A stretch of DNA of 59,372 nucleotides, taken from Lachnospiraceae bacterium UBA7110. GTDB taxonomy: Bacteria; Bacillota; Clostridia; Lachnospirales; Lachnospiraceae. Of the stretch, positions 46,740-55,758 are shown in pieces; position 1 is the first letter of the stretch, and every line of letters starts with the position of its first letter. Position numbers and translations under genes: made by a program. Location of the stretch: contig DKYC01000151.1 of NCBI GenBank assembly GCA_002492295.1, positions 1,775-61,146 of the forward strand. The letters are read 5' to 3'. The notes below the pieces were generated by a model, which did no database searches, was not told where the DNA came from, and was given only the letters and a program-made list of their open reading frames with translations.

Positions 46740-47862
46740 TTCTTTTTTTACCTTCCTCAGTCTTGGGTAATAACAGGTTCTCACTCTTCCAATATTTCTT
46801 TAAAGTTGAATAAACTTCGCTTAATGCCTTTTGCCCCAATGCCAAAATAATTCCATCACCTTCGACGAAATGAACTTGTCCATATTCAAAAACTTTCTCT
46901 GCATCTTCGCTTTTTTTTGTAACAATAAAACCCTCCGATTTCCATCCCTTATAATTAACATACTCTGACAAACATTGTCCGTATTTTCCATAGCCATATA
47001 TGTAAACTCTTTTATGCTTTTCATAAAATTGTATTAATTCGCTATAGTCAAATAGTGGAATCAAGTTGATTCTTCTTTCCTTCTCCAAACGCTCTAAATG
47101 CCTGAAAATCATATTGACATCATAGACTGTGTTACTCCTTATATAATTTATTGCAAGCTTATTCTGCGTAAAGTTCATAAAAGAAAATACTCTTCTCTTT
47201 ATGATTGGAAATTTCAAGTCACGAATCAATTCAAAATAATATTTCAATGACGGATTCCCGTTATACTTTACCTCCCACACATCTGTCAATGCCTTACTTT
47301 TAAACCCTGCTTTACTGAAATACTTAGAAAAATTCACTTCAAAAGACATAATTGCATCCATTATATCAGCAGGATACCTAAGATCCTGCCAAAATTTTAT
47401 CCAACATTCAGATTCTATCACAGGTTTCCGGCAAACTAAAAAATAGCTTTGAATATGTTGTGCTATCAGGTAATCCCCTGCAATCTCTTTAGGATGTCTT
47501 GCCAACCCCCAAAAATCTGCATCTTCTGCTTCCATGTGAGCAAAAATATATTTCCACGGATAGAATGGACCATAAAATGTATCATTAAACAAAATTATTT
47601 CATCCCATTTTACCTGCTCTTTAAGAGACAAATATTTTGTAAATGCGTCTTTATAAGCCCCAGCATCATAACCGTAATTTTTTCTAGTATATATATCATT
47701 TGAATGCTTTTGCAGCTTGTCATAGTCTTCACTCCCAATTGTCCCATTAATTATAATTATTAACTTCTGAATGATATTCTGCATGCTTTCCAGCAAATAT
47801 TCTACATACTTATCTACAATGCCTGATGCATCGTAAAATACAAATATTCCCAATCTTTTCAT
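46726..47862 (-). CDS. RgpF-like rhamnan synthesis glycosyltransferase with C-terminal Rossmann-like module
   Basis: The first ~270 of 378 residues match the RgpF family of rhamnan biosynthesis: GIFVFYDASGIVD, NYGYDAGAYK, LFNDTFYGPF and FWGL. These proteins act with GT2 enzymes in cell-wall rhamnose polymer synthesis. The recurring module occupies about 284-378, with RVYIYGYGKYG, GFIVTKK and GIILALGQ. The start ATG 47862 shares one base with the stop codon of the upstream gene, which is a related protein. The stop overlaps the next gene. Confidence 0.85.
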   Translation of the reverse strand: MKRLGIFVFYDASGIVDKYVEYLLESMQNIIQKLIIIINGTIGSEDYDKLQKHSNDIYTRKNYGYDAGAYKDAFTKYLSLKEQVKWDEIILFNDTFYGPFYPWKYIFAHMEAEDADFWGLARHPKEIAGDYLIAQHIQSYFLVCRKPVIESECWIKFWQDLRYPADIMDAIMSFEVNFSKYFSKAGFKSKALTDVWEVKYNGNPSLKYYFELIRDLKFPIIKRRVFSFMNFTQNKLAINYIRSNTVYDVNMIFRHLERLEKERRINLIPLFDYSELIQFYEKHKRVYIYGYGKYGQCLSEYVNYKGWKSEGFIVTKKSEDAEKVFEYGQVHFVEGDGIILALGQKALSEVYSTLKKYWKSENLLLPKTEEGKKRNGCN

Positions 47863-49154
47863 CAAATGCTTTCCTCTGTATATGTCTGCCTGTCATCAAT
47901 GCAATGATTTTTTAAATCATCATCAGTAGCCAAATCATTAATACATAAATACCCATTATAGTTCTTTAATTTCAGATATGTCTTAATTTCATCTTCAAAT
48001 AATTTTCCAACAGAGATTACAATCCCTGTCGCAGTTTCTATATTAAGTGTTTTAAATGAAATAACCGGTACACCATTAATATTTTTTTCATTTAATGTAC
48101 TGTCTGTTACAAGAAAAGCCTGCGGATTACATCCAATTATTTCACGAAATGCAGTCAAATAAAATCTTCCCCTCTTTCCTGCACCAAATAGGTAAATCTC
48201 ACTATGGTCTGACACATATTTTTTTATCTGTTCTTTTCTGATATAAAATTCCCATAAGCTTAAAGAACTGATATTCATTCCATTTGTAAACATATTGCAA
48301 AAGTTTCTTTTTTCATTTTGTAATGCCATCAGCAGTTTTTTCGCATATTCTACAACCATAACTGTTCCTGTGTCATATCCTGCATCCTGCGCTACATACG
48401 CTAGAATCCTCTCAACTGCATGGCTTATTGTTTCTCCTCCCGGCATTGGCTCATCTACAAAATCCTCAAATTTCCATTGTCTGCTAAATAGTTTTTTCAT
48501 TGCATCAGCTTTACACCAAAATACTGTACCGATTGTAATAGGCGGACAATTTTCTTCAATTATTGTATGTGTCAATCCCAACTCTTTTGCAAGTTCTTTT
48601 GTTCTTTCAAATTCGGTATACCAAAACGTAGAATCTTGCATGTAATAATATAGCTCTGGCGGCACTAACAGACCTATATTGGGATTATTTCCAAACACTT
48701 GAAGTACATTCTCTATATATCCTCTTGATTTTAATGTGTTATTCCATAGATTTTCAATCCAAAAATCAACCCTTCTTTGATCTTCCTTAGCCTTTGCTTT
48801 TTTATCATGCACAAAACAAACGTATGTATAATTTTGGAAAATTTCTTTAGCGGAAATAAGCAGTGCGCTAACATCACGCCCTCTGTTTCTCTTTTTTATT
48901 ACCTGAATGTTTTGTTTTTTCTGTTTAAATTGATTTAGTATCTTTAATGTATTCTCATTTGATGAAATTAAAAATACTGCTATTTCACTGGGAATATCTT
49001 TAATATACTCTAAATACCGTCCTACAGTATCCTCATAGTAAATATACGCGATAATCGCAACATCCGAATAATCAATGCTTTCCGTACCTATAACCTGCTC
49101 TGGAAGAATATAATATAAGCCTCTATTTTCTCTAATATCCCACACATTCTCCAT
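47862..49154 (-). CDS. RgpF-like glycosyltransferase with C-terminal Rossmann-like module (second copy)
   Basis: This 430-residue protein is a divergent RgpF-like transferase: AIIAYIYYED, KKRNRGRDVSALL, CFVHDKKAK, NIGLLVPPE and TIGTVFWCK are recognisable family positions. The module lies at about 316-410: EIYLFGAGKRGRF, AFLVTDSTLNE and IVISVGKLFED. It is paired with the following RgpF-like gene by a one-base overlap. ATG 49154 follows GGAGAGGAG. The 119-base gap before it (49155-49273) is AT-rich and has no clear promoter or terminator. Confidence 0.83.
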   Translation of the reverse strand: MENVWDIRENRGLYYILPEQVIGTESIDYSDVAIIAYIYYEDTVGRYLEYIKDIPSEIAVFLISSNENTLKILNQFKQKKQNIQVIKKRNRGRDVSALLISAKEIFQNYTYVCFVHDKKAKAKEDQRRVDFWIENLWNNTLKSRGYIENVLQVFGNNPNIGLLVPPELYYYMQDSTFWYTEFERTKELAKELGLTHTIIEENCPPITIGTVFWCKADAMKKLFSRQWKFEDFVDEPMPGGETISHAVERILAYVAQDAGYDTGTVMVVEYAKKLLMALQNEKRNFCNMFTNGMNISSLSLWEFYIRKEQIKKYVSDHSEIYLFGAGKRGRFYLTAFREIIGCNPQAFLVTDSTLNEKNINGVPVISFKTLNIETATGIVISVGKLFEDEIKTYLKLKNYNGYLCINDLATDDDLKNHCIDDRQTYTEESI

Positions 49155-49273
49155 TAAAACTCCTCTCCTATCATAAAAACCATACTGTCACAGCATGTAA
49201 TAAACTGTACCGGTGAAAGAATAAAATTTAAATTATTATTCCTTCTTTGCATTTAATATAATTACCTTTTGCT

Positions 49274-49753
49274 TTAAACTTCAATCCCATACAAAACATC
49301 AACAACTGAAATAATATCTCCTGACACTCTTTGCTCTAACTTCTTATAATACTTATCAAAATAAAAATCATCCGTAACTACCATAACGTCAACTTCCGAC
49401 CAATTATCGCTTTCTTTTAATAGCCTGCAACTGTTCTCTGTAGTATTATTATTGATATTTACGCAGAATTCCACTAAGATACCTCTACGTTTAAGCTCCT
49501 TGTAAAATGCAGAGCCAACAATGCCCATTCCGTAAATACCTATTGTACGATAATGGTTATCCTCAAAGAATCTCCTTATATCACGATTATGTTGAATACA
49601 TTCCATTAATTTTTCCATTACCCGAAGGTCATGGTAATCCCTCATCCTGCGCTCGGCTATATCCTGAATCATCTTCAAATGCAGCCACATATAGCTTAAA
49701 TATCCTACTGCAATACCACAAGCAGCAGTGATGACATATTTTATTTTACCCAC
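49274..49753 (-). CDS. Membrane-anchored stand-alone Rossmann-like module protein
   Basis: The 159-residue protein has one N-terminal membrane helix (about 4-25) and a short helical linker. The recurring module follows at about 62-159: TIGIYGMGIVGSAF, CVNINNNTTE and DVMVVTDDF. No catalytic domain is attached. A GTG start at 49753 follows TAGGAGA by nine bases and overlaps the stop of the preceding GT2 gene by eight bases. That GT2 lacks the module, so this protein could supply it in trans at the membrane. The function is unknown. Confidence 0.72.
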   Translation of the reverse strand: MGKIKYVITAACGIAVGYLSYMWLHLKMIQDIAERRMRDYHDLRVMEKLMECIQHNRDIRRFFEDNHYRTIGIYGMGIVGSAFYKELKRRGILVEFCVNINNNTTENSCRLLKESDNWSEVDVMVVTDDFYFDKYYKKLEQRVSGDIISVVDVLYGIEV

Positions 49754-50663
49754 AGTAGAATTCTCCTATCTTGTTTTCATATAACAACTTCATTGCTTTT
49801 TTATAAATTTCCATAAAATGATATTTTGGGAACTTTACCGCTTTATATTCTTCCATACAATTCCATCTCTCTTTGAGTATACGATCAATTATGTACTTGT
49901 CATTCATACGATATTGGGTTATATAATTTTCTTTTGCTGTCTTTCTTAAATATTTAAAGCACTCTGCAAAGCTCCCTGCAGTCTCCGTCCTGTAGTTTCC
50001 AGACAAATTATTATGATGGATTCTGTACTGAACCAATGGAAGTCGTATAAAATCAACCGTCCCATACATAGATGCCATTGCAGTTATAAATGTGTCATGT
50101 TCAACAATGTTATCCGATATATCCAAGATATCCCTGCAACAGTTTTCCGCATTCCTTATGGCAATCATATTTGCGCCATACCTCCCCGGATGATTCAGGA
50201 CATATTCTGTATTCTCCACAACAGGATCAAACAGGTTTTTATTGCGTGCCTCTGACGAAATTACAATTTTCCCATTCCATATAATACTTCTGTCGCAAAA
50301 ATTTAATATGCATTTTTCATGTTTTTCGAAATAATTTACCTGTATTTCTACTTTATTTTCTTTCCAAATATCATCCTGATCCGCCAAAAACAGATATTTC
50401 CCACAGATATATGGCATTGCGGATCTAAGGTTTTGAACAAGTCCTCTGTTACGTTTATTTTTTAATAATATATACTTGTTATTTCTTTTTTGTTGTTCTA
50501 TCCAAGTTTCAATGATTGAAACTGTATTGTCCTTGGAACAGTCATCTGAGACAATAACCTCCATATTGGAATAAGTCTGTCTTTCTAAGGAATCCAACAT
50601 CTCCTTTATATATTTACTCCCATTATATGTGGGGAGTACTACCGTCGCAAGATCATATGCCAT
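49746..50663 (-). CDS. Family 2 glycosyltransferase without module
   Basis: The 305-residue GT2 protein has TVVLPTYNGS at the start, VSDDCSKDNT in the nucleotide loop, NRGLVQNLR, and the metal motif FLADQDDIW near residue 96. RYGANMIAI and HDTFITAMA follow and may include the catalytic base. The type resembles rhamnosyl- and other NDP-sugar transferases. It stops inside the next gene, which encodes a membrane-anchored stand-alone module. Its Shine-Dalgarno is weak (AAGGCGG 13 bases upstream), suggesting coupling to the upstream gene. Confidence 0.9.
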   Translation of the reverse strand: MAYDLATVVLPTYNGSKYIKEMLDSLERQTYSNMEVIVSDDCSKDNTVSIIETWIEQQKRNNKYILLKNKRNRGLVQNLRSAMPYICGKYLFLADQDDIWKENKVEIQVNYFEKHEKCILNFCDRSIIWNGKIVISSEARNKNLFDPVVENTEYVLNHPGRYGANMIAIRNAENCCRDILDISDNIVEHDTFITAMASMYGTVDFIRLPLVQYRIHHNNLSGNYRTETAGSFAECFKYLRKTAKENYITQYRMNDKYIIDRILKERWNCMEEYKAVKFPKYHFMEIYKKAMKLLYENKIGEFYCG

Positions 50664-50672
50664 ACGCTACAA

Positions 50673-51617
50673 TTACCGCCTTTCCTCAATCTCAGTAGTA
50701 TAGATATTCGCCAATGGAATAAAATGATTTACTTCGACCTGTTTTTCCAGCTTAAAAATCCCGCCTGCCATAATCATGTCATGACAGGCTGTATTTATGT
50801 ATATCATCCTGATTTTTCTCTTTCTTCTTTTATAACTGTTCATTATATTCAGCAAAACGGATTCAAATACGGAGCCTGTAAAAGGATTGTAAAAAAAGAA
50901 ATAATTGTAGTCATCCAATTCATTCGTTACTTTTCGTGCATCTGAACATATTGCTTTTACATTTTCAATTCCAAGTTTTCTAAAATTTTCGCAGGCAGTC
51001 AAGTAAAGCTCTTCATCCCTTTCCACTCCCGCAAAATTTTGAAACAAGCCTTCCATAGCAAGCTGGATGATTACTCCTCCTTTCCCCATGCCGTAATCAA
51101 ACAATGCATCTTTTTTCTCAATATCGATTGCATTCATTATTCTATGCAGAGAATCCCACGGAGTAGGCATATACTCCGAACATTCCCCATCCCTGTTATC
51201 CTTTCTCGTGGAAATATCTACTCCATATCTGTATTCTATCCAATGCCTATAGCTAAGTACGTGATTACAATCTCCATATATCTCCTCAACCATGGAAAAA
51301 TAGTTTAAACCTTTCTGAAATCCCCAAGCCTTCAATCGCTCTTCTACCCCCTCAGAGTTTTTCATACACAGAAGCACAATTGCATCATTCGGATTGACTT
51401 CCTGCAAATAATCCGGTTTTTTTATTTTTAAGTCTTTATTTTCATACGTGCTGTCAATAATATCGAGTTTCATAATACCTCTTTTTTTCAACAGATCACA
51501 TACAATTTTTCCTCCTCCCCGATAACTGCAAATAAATATTTCCTTTTGTATATCCGCATCTGTTAAAATGTTTTCCAATTTTTCTTTTAAAACATAATCT
51601 AATTTTTCATAATGCAT
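50673..51617 (-). CDS. Rossmann-like module plus SAM methyltransferase-like domain
   Basis: Residues about 26-125 of 314 form a divergent recurring module: EIFICSYRGGGK (the GxGxxG is altered), IIDSTYEN and AIVLLCMKN. The C-terminal part is a methyltransferase-like fold, with SAM motif I as LFDYGMGKGG, GVERDEEL at the acidic position and FFFYNPFTG as the NPF-type catalytic segment. The expected role is methylation in glycan decoration, but SAM motif I is not canonical. ATG 51617 follows AAGGGG by nine bases; an in-frame start at 51653 would overlap the FemAB-like gene. Confidence 0.75.
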   Translation of the reverse strand: MHYEKLDYVLKEKLENILTDADIQKEIFICSYRGGGKIVCDLLKKRGIMKLDIIDSTYENKDLKIKKPDYLQEVNPNDAIVLLCMKNSEGVEERLKAWGFQKGLNYFSMVEEIYGDCNHVLSYRHWIEYRYGVDISTRKDNRDGECSEYMPTPWDSLHRIMNAIDIEKKDALFDYGMGKGGVIIQLAMEGLFQNFAGVERDEELYLTACENFRKLGIENVKAICSDARKVTNELDDYNYFFFYNPFTGSVFESVLLNIMNSYKRRKRKIRMIYINTACHDMIMAGGIFKLEKQVEVNHFIPLANIYTTEIEERR

Positions 51618-51630
51618 TTTCTTTTCCCCT

Positions 51631-52731
51631 TCAGAATAATAGTGTAATAGCATTACTTCCTACCCTGTATCCTAAATTGTCAAGTTTTTTCTCTATTTTT
51701 ATATATGTCTTTTCAGTTAGAGTAATCAATACCAGCGTTTTTGTCCGATCCAACAGCCTTAAATCTTCATCCTTATAGTAAACTCTTTCCCCCGTAGATT
51801 CCGCATAGTTATCTACCACGATATAATCATTGATTCCACAATTCTCAATTCTGTCTGCGGCATATTTTCCCGCCCACCCAAACCCATAAATGACAATTTT
51901 CTGACCTGTATACAACTGTAAGTTGTTAATCTTCTCATCCATCACTCTCTGTTTTTTCAAATGAAGCGTAAAACTTGCATCATATGTCCTGACATCACCG
52001 CCAAATCCAAGTTTAAACTCTGCAATTGCCTTCAATTCTTCATTATAATCCCCTATTCCGCCGTAATCGTATACTTCATATCCAAGCTCCTTAAAAGCAA
52101 GAAGATCTTTATAATGCAACATTCTGTTTGCCCGTCCAATCAAATTTCTGTATTCCGGATTTTCATTTTCCCTAAACAGGGAAGCGGATGTAGCAAGCAT
52201 TATCCTCTTGTCTTTTTTATCAAGATAATATGCGTGTTCTGCCAAGACATTATCCTCACTGTCAAGACACTTTGTGATGGCATACATGCTCTGCTCTGTT
52301 AATGCCTTTATTTTTTTGCTGTTAATATGGTGCATTTTTTTAGAATCAGCAAATTTATCATAGTACGCAATATATTCTGCCACATCATCTTTTAAAGGAG
52401 CTGTAATAACCGTTGTCTGTAATTTATCGCGATTTATCGCCCGTCGTATTTCATAGCGCGTATTTTTTCTCATCTGACTTATTATTTCGTCTGCCGAACG
52501 CAACAGATTACACTCCAAAGACTGAACTGACCTTTTCCAATGTCCCCGATATTCATTAAATGTCATAATCATCTTATATTGTTCATATATATCATCATAC
52601 ACATTTTGGGGATACCATACCTGTAACACATCAAACATACTATATTTTTTTTGAACCGTTTCACTATTTAATCCATCGCTCCAGTAAATAGAACACACAG
52701 TTCCATTAATATCATTATATTGGAATTCCAT
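51631..52731 (-). CDS. FemAB/GNAT-like transferase with C-terminal Rossmann-like module
   Basis: Residues 1-260 of 366 resemble peptidoglycan-branching FemAB-type proteins. RKNTRYEIRRAIN at 88-100 is the helix that binds the CoA or tRNA-linked donor, AEHAYYL follows, and YDYGGI...IAEFKLGFGG is the family C-terminal signature. Family members add amino acids to peptidoglycan precursors, or acyl groups in related proteins. The recurring module covers 275-366: KIVIYGFGWAGK, YIVVDNYAE and TLVLITL. The start ATG 52731 follows AAGGAG and lies three bases after the stop of the second asparagine synthase gene. It could attach an amino acid or acyl group to the glycan. Confidence 0.8.
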   Translation of the reverse strand: MEFQYNDINGTVCSIYWSDGLNSETVQKKYSMFDVLQVWYPQNVYDDIYEQYKMIMTFNEYRGHWKRSVQSLECNLLRSADEIISQMRKNTRYEIRRAINRDKLQTTVITAPLKDDVAEYIAYYDKFADSKKMHHINSKKIKALTEQSMYAITKCLDSEDNVLAEHAYYLDKKDKRIMLATSASLFRENENPEYRNLIGRANRMLHYKDLLAFKELGYEVYDYGGIGDYNEELKAIAEFKLGFGGDVRTYDASFTLHLKKQRVMDEKINNLQLYTGQKIVIYGFGWAGKYAADRIENCGINDYIVVDNYAESTGERVYYKDEDLRLLDRTKTLVLITLTEKTYIKIEKKLDNLGYRVGSNAITLLF

Positions 52732-52734
52732 ATA

Positions 52735-54396
52735 TCAGCTCCTTTTGCGTAAACACATTGTCCCATTTTTCATCATAAACAAATCATTCCACTGTGTTTT
52801 TAACAGTCCTATATACATATTATCTTCTTTCTTTTCTTTCCACAGATAGTTACTTGGTAATCCAAATCCCTTTTTTATTCCAAACATAATTTCCTGCGGA
52901 ATAACTTCTTTATATGCATCCTTTAAACATCCTTTTAGTTCACCATCTGATAAATATTCTTCCTGAGAAAGTGAAAATCCAAATTCAACAATCCGCTGTG
53001 CCAAAAACGGAACCCTTGCCTCTAATGAAACTGCCATGCTTGCCCTGTCTACCTTAGTTAATACATCTTCCGGAAGATATGTTTTTAAATCTAAATACCT
53101 CATTCTTGTATACGTCGGTAAATCCTCCACATAATATTTTCTAAAATGCCAATACGGATCATACGATTTAAGAATTTTCCAACGTTTTCTTAACAGTTCC
53201 GTCGTATTCCCCGACGAACCGTATTTCTTCCACACTTCCTCAACAGGTACCCTATCTCCTAATAATTGTATGCTTTTATATCTGCCATAACCTCCAAACA
53301 CCTCATCACCGCCATCGCCCGTCAGCACAACCGTACATTTTCCCCTTGCAAGCTTAGACACTAAATAGGTCGGAAATGCAGAATCATCCCCAAATGGCTC
53401 ATCATACCATAATGCCATACAACCTTTCAATGCACAAAAATCACTACTTTTCATTCTTTTGCAAAGCAAATCAATATAATTTTCCCGACAAAATTTTTGA
53501 GCCAAAAAAGATTCATCGCGCTCTGCTTCCTCGAACCCGATTGAAAATGCCTGAATGTCCGGTTTCAACTTTTTGGATTCATAGGACACTATGCTTGAAT
53601 CAATTCCACCGCTTAGAAACACTCCTAAAGGAACATCTGATATCATTTGTTCTTTTATTGTCTTATTTAGCAGGAATCTCAGTTCTTCTGTAATGTCTTC
53701 ACGCTTCCTTTTTCTGCCTATAGTGGCATTCACATGAAGTCTCCAATATCGCTTTATCTCCTCAATTCTGTGTGTAGATAAATTAAATATCATCATTGTT
53801 GCAGGACGAAGTTTATACACATTTTTATATAAACTTTTAGGTTCCGGTATATACTGATAAAACAAGTAATCATATAATGCCGTAAAATCAACACTCAGTT
53901 TTCTGTCATTAATCGTCTTCTCCAGTGCTTTTAATTCCGATGCAAATGCAAAGTCATTACCATCATAATAATAATAAAATGGTTTTACACCGATGCGATC
54001 CCTGTATACCAATAGTTTCTGTATTCGTTCATCATATATTACAATGGCAAAAATGCCATCGATTCTTTTAACAAAGTCTTGTCCAAATTCCAAATACGCA
54101 TTTAATATGACCTCCGTATCCGAAGTCGTTCGAAAATCATATTTCTGTGAAAGCTGTTTTTTCAGTTCCTGATAACCGTAAATTTCCCCGTTAAATACAA
54201 TATGTACTTTATCATCCGCGCTGCTCATCGGCTGCATCGCTGCCTGCGATAGATCCTGAATAGCTAATCTGCAAAATGCCAAACAGACTGAACTGTATTT
54301 TTTGATCTGATTTCCATCCGGCCCCCGATGAAGGATATTTTTTAAGCCGGCTTCATAATTCCAGTTTCTTTCGGTTCCCCCCAATATTCCACACAT
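52735..54396 (-). CDS. asnB: Asparagine synthase (glutamine-hydrolysing)-like amidotransferase, second copy
   Basis: The 553-residue protein begins MCGILGG with Cys2 as the glutaminase nucleophile. HRGPDG and FNGEIYG follow in the class II domain. The synthetase domain has SGGIDSS at 262-268 and VLTGDGGDE downstream. It is shorter at the C terminus than the paralogue at 9721-11619. The place inside a glycan operon, next to a FemAB-like gene, suggests amidation of a sugar acid or a sugar-linked carboxylate rather than cellular asparagine supply. ATG 54396 follows GAGGGTGG. Confidence 0.9.
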   Translation of the reverse strand: MCGILGGTERNWNYEAGLKNILHRGPDGNQIKKYSSVCLAFCRLAIQDLSQAAMQPMSSADDKVHIVFNGEIYGYQELKKQLSQKYDFRTTSDTEVILNAYLEFGQDFVKRIDGIFAIVIYDERIQKLLVYRDRIGVKPFYYYYDGNDFAFASELKALEKTINDRKLSVDFTALYDYLFYQYIPEPKSLYKNVYKLRPATMMIFNLSTHRIEEIKRYWRLHVNATIGRKRKREDITEELRFLLNKTIKEQMISDVPLGVFLSGGIDSSIVSYESKKLKPDIQAFSIGFEEAERDESFLAQKFCRENYIDLLCKRMKSSDFCALKGCMALWYDEPFGDDSAFPTYLVSKLARGKCTVVLTGDGGDEVFGGYGRYKSIQLLGDRVPVEEVWKKYGSSGNTTELLRKRWKILKSYDPYWHFRKYYVEDLPTYTRMRYLDLKTYLPEDVLTKVDRASMAVSLEARVPFLAQRIVEFGFSLSQEEYLSDGELKGCLKDAYKEVIPQEIMFGIKKGFGLPSNYLWKEKKEDNMYIGLLKTQWNDLFMMKNGTMCLRKRS

Positions 54397-54410
54397 TCGC
54401 AGTCCACCCT

Positions 54411-54884
54411 CTATCCTTCATACAAAATTTCCTCTAATGACAGTACGATACATTTTGTATGTTTTTTAAGATTCCTTTCTATGGCATCCACATCATTGAT
54501 TGCGGTTATTATAATTGCGTCCACATTTGGAATATTCCCTCGTAACGGCATTACTTCCACATCCTGCCAATATCCCTTGACAACCCTGTCTATTGCATAG
54601 ACCACTTTGACTTTGCTTCCCTTCAACTGGGTCACAACATGTTTTCCCAACTTTCCAAGCCCATATACGGCAACCGTTTTTATATTGCGTTCCCCAAGAA
54701 TGGATTCCAAGCTTTTGCCTTCTTCATAAACCGTTAGCCAACGTTCTGTCAAATTATAAAATGATTCAAACTTTTTTTTCTGCATTATATTCCGGTCATC
54801 TATTCCCTTACAAATACACTTTTTTGATGCCAAAATTCCCAATATGAACAAACATCCTGCAATATATTTATGAACCGTTTTCAT
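54411..54884 (-). CDS. Membrane-anchored stand-alone Rossmann-like module protein (second type)
   Basis: This 157-residue protein has a short N-terminal membrane helix (about 6-20) and a helical linker. The module (about 60-157) has TVAVYGLGKLGKH, VVYAIDRVVKG and AIIITAINDVD. The design is the same as 49274-49753, but the sequence differs. It starts with ATG 54884 inside the last 17 bases of the deacetylase gene, with GAGGGTG upstream. The deacetylase has no module of its own, so this again looks like a module supplied in trans. The function is not known. Confidence 0.72.
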   Translation of the reverse strand: MKTVHKYIAGCLFILGILASKKCICKGIDDRNIMQKKKFESFYNLTERWLTVYEEGKSLESILGERNIKTVAVYGLGKLGKHVVTQLKGSKVKVVYAIDRVVKGYWQDVEVMPLRGNIPNVDAIIITAINDVDAIERNLKKHTKCIVLSLEEILYEG

Positions 54885-55758
54885 TGTGAATCACCCTCAT
54901 TCCATATTCTTCCAACGTTACACCGGCATACCCCTGTGCAATCCGTTCAAACAGGAGCTGCAAATCTCCATACAGCTTTTCAATCTGTTCCCCTGTCCGA
55001 AACGTCGGACTTCCTCCAGGCATTAGTTCCGATGAATGAAGCATAAACATCAGATAGTCTGTATCAGCATTCTCTATCTGCTCTACTAACCACAGCATAT
55101 CTTCCAAATTTCTGTTGCGCGGACGTAGCCATGTCGTTTTTCCTTCCTTAAATGGAAACACGGTAACCGGAACTTCCAATATACCCTGTCTGTAATGGAT
55201 ATTCTGTCTCTCCCCTGTATAATCTGGACCTTCAAATCCCAGCGTTCTCCCCATACTGCCTGCCCATGATTTTAAAGGGGTTATGGAGCAGTCTATCTTA
55301 TAACCATACTTAAATAATAGTCTGAAATATTCCTCATTTATTGCCCATCTTCCCGCCCTGTGCGAAACCGGCGCAAAGCCAAATACATTCAAGAATAAAT
55401 CTGTAATTGATTGAATCTTTGCCTCCATGATACCAACAGGATATTCAATCAGATACGGTTTTCCTGATTTTTCATTTCGTGGCAGTTCATAAAAAGGCGG
55501 GGTATTCCATGCGTGCAGATGCATTCCAATCTCACAATGACCTGCCGCTCGTTCTTTTTGGGCAAATTCTACATACTCCTGATTTTGCAGCATCTCCCAA
55601 TTAGTCAGCCAAGTCGGTTTAAAGCCAAACTCATTACATAAATTTTGAAACCTCGGAAGATACCTTGAATTATCTGTACCAATCTCTGTCCCTTCTTTCC
55701 AGTCCCAGAGATTATCTCCTTCCGTATCAATGGTTATAATAAAACTCTTCTTTTTCAC
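54868..55758 (-). CDS. Polysaccharide deacetylase-like protein (CE4/WalW type)
   Basis: The 296-residue protein has a NodB-like fold: TIDTEGD supplies Asp11/Asp15, EIGMHLHAW supplies His80 and His82, and HRAGRWA gives the Arg-containing motif. These fit the metal-dependent carbohydrate esterase 4 group, which removes N- or O-acetyl groups from glycans. No signal peptide is visible, so it should act in the cytoplasm on a lipid- or protein-linked or nucleotide-linked sugar. GTG 55758 follows GGGGG by nine bases, directly after the GT4 gene stop. Confidence 0.87.
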   Translation of the reverse strand: MKKKSFIITIDTEGDNLWDWKEGTEIGTDNSRYLPRFQNLCNEFGFKPTWLTNWEMLQNQEYVEFAQKERAAGHCEIGMHLHAWNTPPFYELPRNEKSGKPYLIEYPVGIMEAKIQSITDLFLNVFGFAPVSHRAGRWAINEEYFRLLFKYGYKIDCSITPLKSWAGSMGRTLGFEGPDYTGERQNIHYRQGILEVPVTVFPFKEGKTTWLRPRNRNLEDMLWLVEQIENADTDYLMFMLHSSELMPGGSPTFRTGEQIEKLYGDLQLLFERIAQGYAGVTLEEYGMRVIHNENGS

